NCBI GenBank assembly: GCA_958403385.1
Contig: CATXXC010000011.1
Span: 1 to 64,000 of the forward strand
Reading direction: 5' to 3'
Source of the DNA: an uncultured Collinsella sp.
GTDB taxonomy: Bacteria; Actinomycetota; Coriobacteriia; Coriobacteriales; Coriobacteriaceae
Length of the DNA: 64,000 nt
Shown here: positions 60,505-64,000 of the stretch, in pieces
Numbering within the stretch: position 1 is the first letter of the stretch
Layout: the number at the start of each line of letters is the position of its first letter
Notes under the pieces: generated by a model
Seen by the model: only the letters and a program-made list of their open reading frames with translations
Told to the model about the DNA's origin: nothing
Database searches by the model: none
Translations under genes and position numbers: made by a program

Positions 60505-62715
60505 ATGAAGAAATGGTCATTCGGAGTGCTGGCTTTTTCGGGCCTCATTTCTTTTGGGCTCCTTTTGGGTTCGCCCTCGATGTTATACGCCCTTGATTCG
60601 AATAACACTGACGAAGGTCCCGCATCTAACGTTGCTATTGCTTCTGTCGAGTCAGGCGTTGATGCTCAGCGCGAATCGACCTTCGCTGTCGAGCAGAACT
60701 CTCAGGTGGATAATGAGACCCCTTCCGAGGTTTCGAATCAAATTATTTGGCATCAGGGGTGGATATCACCCGAAGAAGGGGCTGGTTTTTGGCGTTGGGG
60801 CTTGTCCGACGGAACAATCGCTGTTTCTTCTTGGAGACATATAGACGGTAGCTGGTACTGGTTCGACGACGAAGGTCGAATGGCTCAGGATGGGTTGGTT
60901 CAAGTCGGGGGTGCGACGTATGCCTTCTCCTCTTCGGGCGCAATGCGTGTCGGCTGGTACCTAGATTCTACGGGCTCCACTTCTGCTTGGCGTTATTTCT
61001 CCGGTTCTGGCGCCATGGTAAAAGGCTGGCTTTCAGACGGCAGCAACTGGTATTGGCTGGATGATGAGGGCAAGATGGTCCACGATGCGATGCTGCAGAT
61101 TGGGGGAGCCACGTATGGATTCTCTTCTTCTGGTGCAATGCTTATCGGATGGCATCTTGATGCTTCTGTCTGGCATTATTTTTCCGGCTCTGGCGCTCTG
61201 GTAAAGGGCTGGCTCTCGGATGGGGGTCGTTGGTACTGGCTTGATCCTGCAGACGGTTCTATGGCCACCGGGCTGAATGAATGCAATGGCACCTCTTATA
61301 TCTTTAACAGTTCAGGGGCCATGCTATCCTCCCAGTGGGCACTTATTGACAACAACTGGTATTACGCTGACTCCAACGGCTTACTGCATGGAGGTTGGTT
61401 ACTTCTAGGGAATTCTTGGTATTACCTGGATCCAGGAAGCCATATTATGCTCACGGGCTTTGTGCAAGTGGGCTCGTCCACCTATTTCCTTACGAGCTCA
61501 GGTGCCATGGCAACAGGCTGGGCACTTGCTGATGGTACTTGGTATTACGCCGCATCAAACGGAGCTATTCAACGAGGGCGATGGATAAAGTCCGGAAGCG
61601 CCTGGTATTACCTTGATGATGTATCCGGCGCAATGCGTACTGGTGAATTTGCGGTAGGAAGCAAGCGCTATTTTTCTTATGATTCCGGTGCAATGGCATC
61701 TTCGTGCTGGATCAACTTGAACGATGGTATGGTATGGGCGAATTCGTCTGGAGCACTGAGCGAGCCGTTGCCTACTTCATCTGATGGATCTCCTGTAGTC
61801 GCTGATCGTACTGACTCGTCTTCATTGCCAGGTGTGATTCATATTGGAGATGCGGTTTTCTATGCGGATGCGAATGGTGTCGTTAACGTGGCGTCTGGTT
61901 GGATTATGTCGAAAGACGCTTCTGACGAAAGTGGCAATACTTGGTACTACGCATCTTCCAATGGTGTCCTTAAGTCTGGTTGGCAATATGTCAACGGTGC
62001 GTGGTATTGGATGGACCCTTCCACATTCAAGATGAAAACTGGATGGCTTAATGACGGCGGTACGTGGTACTGGCTCCAGCCTTCGGGTGCCATGTTTGCT
62101 AACGGGTGGCTGAAAATCGATGGCGTTGACTATTACTTCAATGCAAGTGGTGCATGGTTGAATACGTCTGGTTCTGTTTTGGGGGTCAATAGGTCCAGCT
62201 TGGTCAATTGGCTTATGAGCCACGAAAACGACGGCTATTACCGTGGAACACGCTACGACACGCATCTCAGCCAGGAAACGTGCATGTACCCAAAGGGTGA
62301 TCCGCGTTGGGACGGTTATACGGGCATGAATTGTGGTGGATTTGTATCGCATGCATATATGAAGGCGGGCGGGAATTTAGCTCCCATTGCCGCCGAGCAG
62401 AGTCATTCCCCTTGGAGTGGAGGTCCCGGAAGGGGCGGCTGCGTAAACGCTTATCGTTGGTACGGCTACGCTATCGATACGTGTGCGAACGTGACTTATT
62501 TCAACTCTATTGATGAGTTGTTACGTAGTGGTTTGGCTCGTAAGGGGGACATTGTGTTCTTCAATCCTTACAACCCATATGCGGACGATAGCCACATTGG
62601 CTTTTTCTGGGGCAATTCGCCGAGCGAAAATTTGTTCTGGCATAGTGATGGTTATGGAAATCGCATCTCCGGTTTGACCGCTTTGGGCCCATCGAAAGTA
62701 ATACTGATTCGTTAG
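60505..62715 (+). CDS. Secreted wall-binding protein with NlpC/P60-like peptidase domain
   Basis: The 736-residue protein has an N-terminal signal sequence, a Ser/Glu/Asn-rich stretch, about 500 residues of cell-wall-binding repeats (WYWLD..GKMV, GAMATGW) and a C-terminal domain from about residue 555. That domain has the cysteine-peptidase start MNCGGFVSHAYMK and GDIVFFNPYN...HIGFFWG, so Cys is in NCGG and His in SHIGF, as in NlpC/P60 or CHAP amidase/endopeptidases. It should cleave peptidoglycan peptides. The ATG at 60505 has no strong ribosome binding site; an upstream GTG at 60484 is an alternative. Confidence 0.85.
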   Translation: MKKWSFGVLAFSGLISFGLLLGSPSMLYALDSNNTDEGPASNVAIASVESGVDAQRESTFAVEQNSQVDNETPSEVSNQIIWHQGWISPEEGAGFWRWGLSDGTIAVSSWRHIDGSWYWFDDEGRMAQDGLVQVGGATYAFSSSGAMRVGWYLDSTGSTSAWRYFSGSGAMVKGWLSDGSNWYWLDDEGKMVHDAMLQIGGATYGFSSSGAMLIGWHLDASVWHYFSGSGALVKGWLSDGGRWYWLDPADGSMATGLNECNGTSYIFNSSGAMLSSQWALIDNNWYYADSNGLLHGGWLLLGNSWYYLDPGSHIMLTGFVQVGSSTYFLTSSGAMATGWALADGTWYYAASNGAIQRGRWIKSGSAWYYLDDVSGAMRTGEFAVGSKRYFSYDSGAMASSCWINLNDGMVWANSSGALSEPLPTSSDGSPVVADRTDSSSLPGVIHIGDAVFYADANGVVNVASGWIMSKDASDESGNTWYYASSNGVLKSGWQYVNGAWYWMDPSTFKMKTGWLNDGGTWYWLQPSGAMFANGWLKIDGVDYYFNASGAWLNTSGSVLGVNRSSLVNWLMSHENDGYYRGTRYDTHLSQETCMYPKGDPRWDGYTGMNCGGFVSHAYMKAGGNLAPIAAEQSHSPWSGGPGRGGCVNAYRWYGYAIDTCANVTYFNSIDELLRSGLARKGDIVFFNPYNPYADDSHIGFFWGNSPSENLFWHSDGYGNRISGLTALGPSKVILIR

Positions 62716-62726
62716 AATTCCGAGTT

Positions 62727-62757
62727 GTAGGGGACTCTCTGGGCCCCCTACCTTTTT
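62727..62757 (+). terminator. Intrinsic terminator after the NlpC/P60-like gene
   Basis: GTAGGGG pairs with CCCCTAC and is followed by CTTTTTG, 12 bp after the stop codon. Confidence 0.85.
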
Positions 62758-62980
62758 GACATCTGGTTTGAAAGTTTATTTGAAGTCGGTATTCTTGGGG
62801 GCAAGAGGAGGGGGCAATGAGCCTGCGGGTTCAACCCTGCCGGTAAGTTCTTCTTTTCTTTGCAGCATTGCGCCCAACTATTTATTGTCCTAGATGGCAT
62901 CTTGTCCTGTTAGATGTTCGGGAATCTTTCATAGCTATGCTGTAAGCTAGACGCAATCAAGAGCGAATGACGAGGTTTAC

Positions 62981-64000
62981 ATGAACAAACATCTTAAGTT
63001 GTTTTCGGCATTGTTGGTGCTGATGCTCTTTGCGCCCGTTTCTATGTTTGTATGCCCTGCGGATGCAGAGGCTGCTCAGACTCTGGTTGAGAATTCTTGG
63101 CGTTATGAGGGTGGACAATTAGTTTCAGATGATGCTTCTTCCGAAGAAGACGGAATAGCTTTATTGTCTATGGACGCTCTTCCCGATGGGGTTACAGCTC
63201 AGGGCATTGACGTCAGCGAGCACCAAGGGCGTATTGATTGGGACGCAGTTAAAGCTTCTGGCATCGATTTCGCTATTCTGCGCGTTGGGTTTGGCGCTCC
63301 GTCTTTCGGCGGTCGAGTTGACTATCAATTTAATCGAAATATTTCTGAGTGCGAGCGACTCGGAATTCCCTACGGTGTCTATGTCTATTCATATGCTTTT
63401 GATAATCAACAGGCAGCCGATGAGGCGTCCATGGTGATTGACTGCCTATCGGGGCACAATCCTAGGCTACCGGTGTATTACGATCTTGAGGACAAGACAA
63501 TTATTGCAGATGGTCGTCAATCCGGAATTGCATCTAGAGCTCAGACATTCTGTAATAAGATTTCTAGTGCTGGATATAAGCCAGGCATTTATGCAAACCT
63601 AAATTGGTTTAACAATATATTGACCGACCCTGTATTTAAAAGCGGTTCTTGGGATCATTGGATTGCTCAATACAACTCCCAATGTCACTATACCGCCAGT
63701 TACAGCTTTTGGCAGTATACAAGCCGCGGAAAAGTTTCTGGTATTAGCGGAAATGTTGATATGAATTACGCGTATGTTGATGTCTCTCTTTATTACTGGC
63801 AGTTAAAAGAGGGCACTTGGTATTACGCAACCTCTGACGGCAAAGCGTATACCGGATGGTTGCGCCAGGGCGGAGCCTGGTATTGGCTCGACCCCGACGC
63901 GGGCGGTGTAATGGCCACCGGGCTCTACGAGTGCAACGGCTCCATGTACTGGTTCAACGCCTCCGGCGCGATGGCGACCGGATGGGTCCTCGACGGCGGC
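62981..64000 (+). CDS. GH25 muramidase with cell-wall-binding repeats (partial, runs off the window)
   Basis: The frame from ATG 62981 is open to the window end (340 codons). It begins with a signal peptide (about 1-28, ending in PADAEA). The GH25 lysozyme domain (about 70-270) has GIDVSEHQGRIDW with the catalytic Asp, the VYYDLED segment with the catalytic acid pair near residue 168, and a final NVDMNYAY. Cell-wall-binding repeats follow (GTWYYATSDGKAYTGW onwards). It would cut the glycan strands of peptidoglycan, probably in turnover or against competitors. GAGG lies before the ATG. The remainder, probably more repeats, is beyond the edge. Confidence 0.9.
   Translation, partial: MNKHLKLFSALLVLMLFAPVSMFVCPADAEAAQTLVENSWRYEGGQLVSDDASSEEDGIALLSMDALPDGVTAQGIDVSEHQGRIDWDAVKASGIDFAILRVGFGAPSFGGRVDYQFNRNISECERLGIPYGVYVYSYAFDNQQAADEASMVIDCLSGHNPRLPVYYDLEDKTIIADGRQSGIASRAQTFCNKISSAGYKPGIYANLNWFNNILTDPVFKSGSWDHWIAQYNSQCHYTASYSFWQYTSRGKVSGISGNVDMNYAYVDVSLYYWQLKEGTWYYATSDGKAYTGWLRQGGAWYWLDPDAGGVMATGLYECNGSMYWFNASGAMATGWVLDGG

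Noticed and set aside
62820..62860. A tRNA-like T arm (GCGGGTTCAACCCTGC)
   Set aside because: The loop is one base short and no acceptor, D or anticodon arm fits around it.

Overview
The window is a stretch of bacterial chromosome, mostly high in GC. Its gene content and repeats fit the Coriobacteriia (Actinomycetota), most likely a gut Collinsella. That placement is inferred from the long disordered Rho, the SUF operon with an Rrf2 regulator, the GGGtGRT/NifU-like pair, the arrays of cell-wall-binding repeats and the many short palindromic intergenic repeats. No 16S rRNA gene is present to confirm it. Coding density is high and both strands are used.

Layout. 1-20.5 kb is core metabolism: a polysaccharide flippase, lactate permease, ATP-dependent PEP carboxykinase, MarR and DegV proteins, a single-domain alkyltransferase, trpS, a WecA-type phosphotransferase, a probable 6S RNA, a PflX-type radical SAM protein, tRNA-Ala, pncB, proB, a proline iminopeptidase, proA, an HD protein and CarD. 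20.5-30.3 kb holds argS, rho with a long N-terminal extension, an unknown membrane protein, VanZ, a ROK sugar kinase and an aminotransferase. At 30.4-31.9 kb there are tRNA-His and two tRNA-Lys genes; the second tRNA-Lys has its 3' end duplicated downstream, and dinD follows. 32-37 kb carries a flavoprotein, the GGGtGRT protein with its Fe-S scaffold partner, and a REP-associated tyrosine transposase (RAYT).

37.5-43.4 kb is the sufCBDSU operon, read leftward, with a divergent Rrf2 regulator and two matching 31-bp palindromes between them. An MNT/HEPN toxin-antitoxin pair follows. Next come a sortase-anchored surface protein interrupted by one in-frame TAA and a degenerate AAA-ATPase-like protein. 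48-57.4 kb is a cell-surface glycan cluster: six family 2 glycosyltransferases, one with two catalytic domains, and an acyltransferase. 57.4-58.8 kb is a lower-GC two-gene cassette, a DUF4869 protein coupled to an ATPase with a TOPRIM-like C-terminus; it is the best candidate here for an uncharacterised system. 59.2 kb to the end has three secreted proteins with glucan/choline-binding-type repeats: one with a Cys-rich tail, one with an NlpC/P60-like peptidase domain and one GH25 muramidase cut by the window edge.

Gene interplay. Fe-S biogenesis (SUF, Rrf2, the GGGtGRT pair), proline metabolism (proB, iminopeptidase, proA) and envelope building (WecA-like transferase, glycosyltransferases, wall hydrolases) are the main themes. 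Intergenic DNA is seeded with conserved hairpins, six copies of one family plus several others, mostly just behind stop codons. They may act as terminators and may be substrates of the RAYT.
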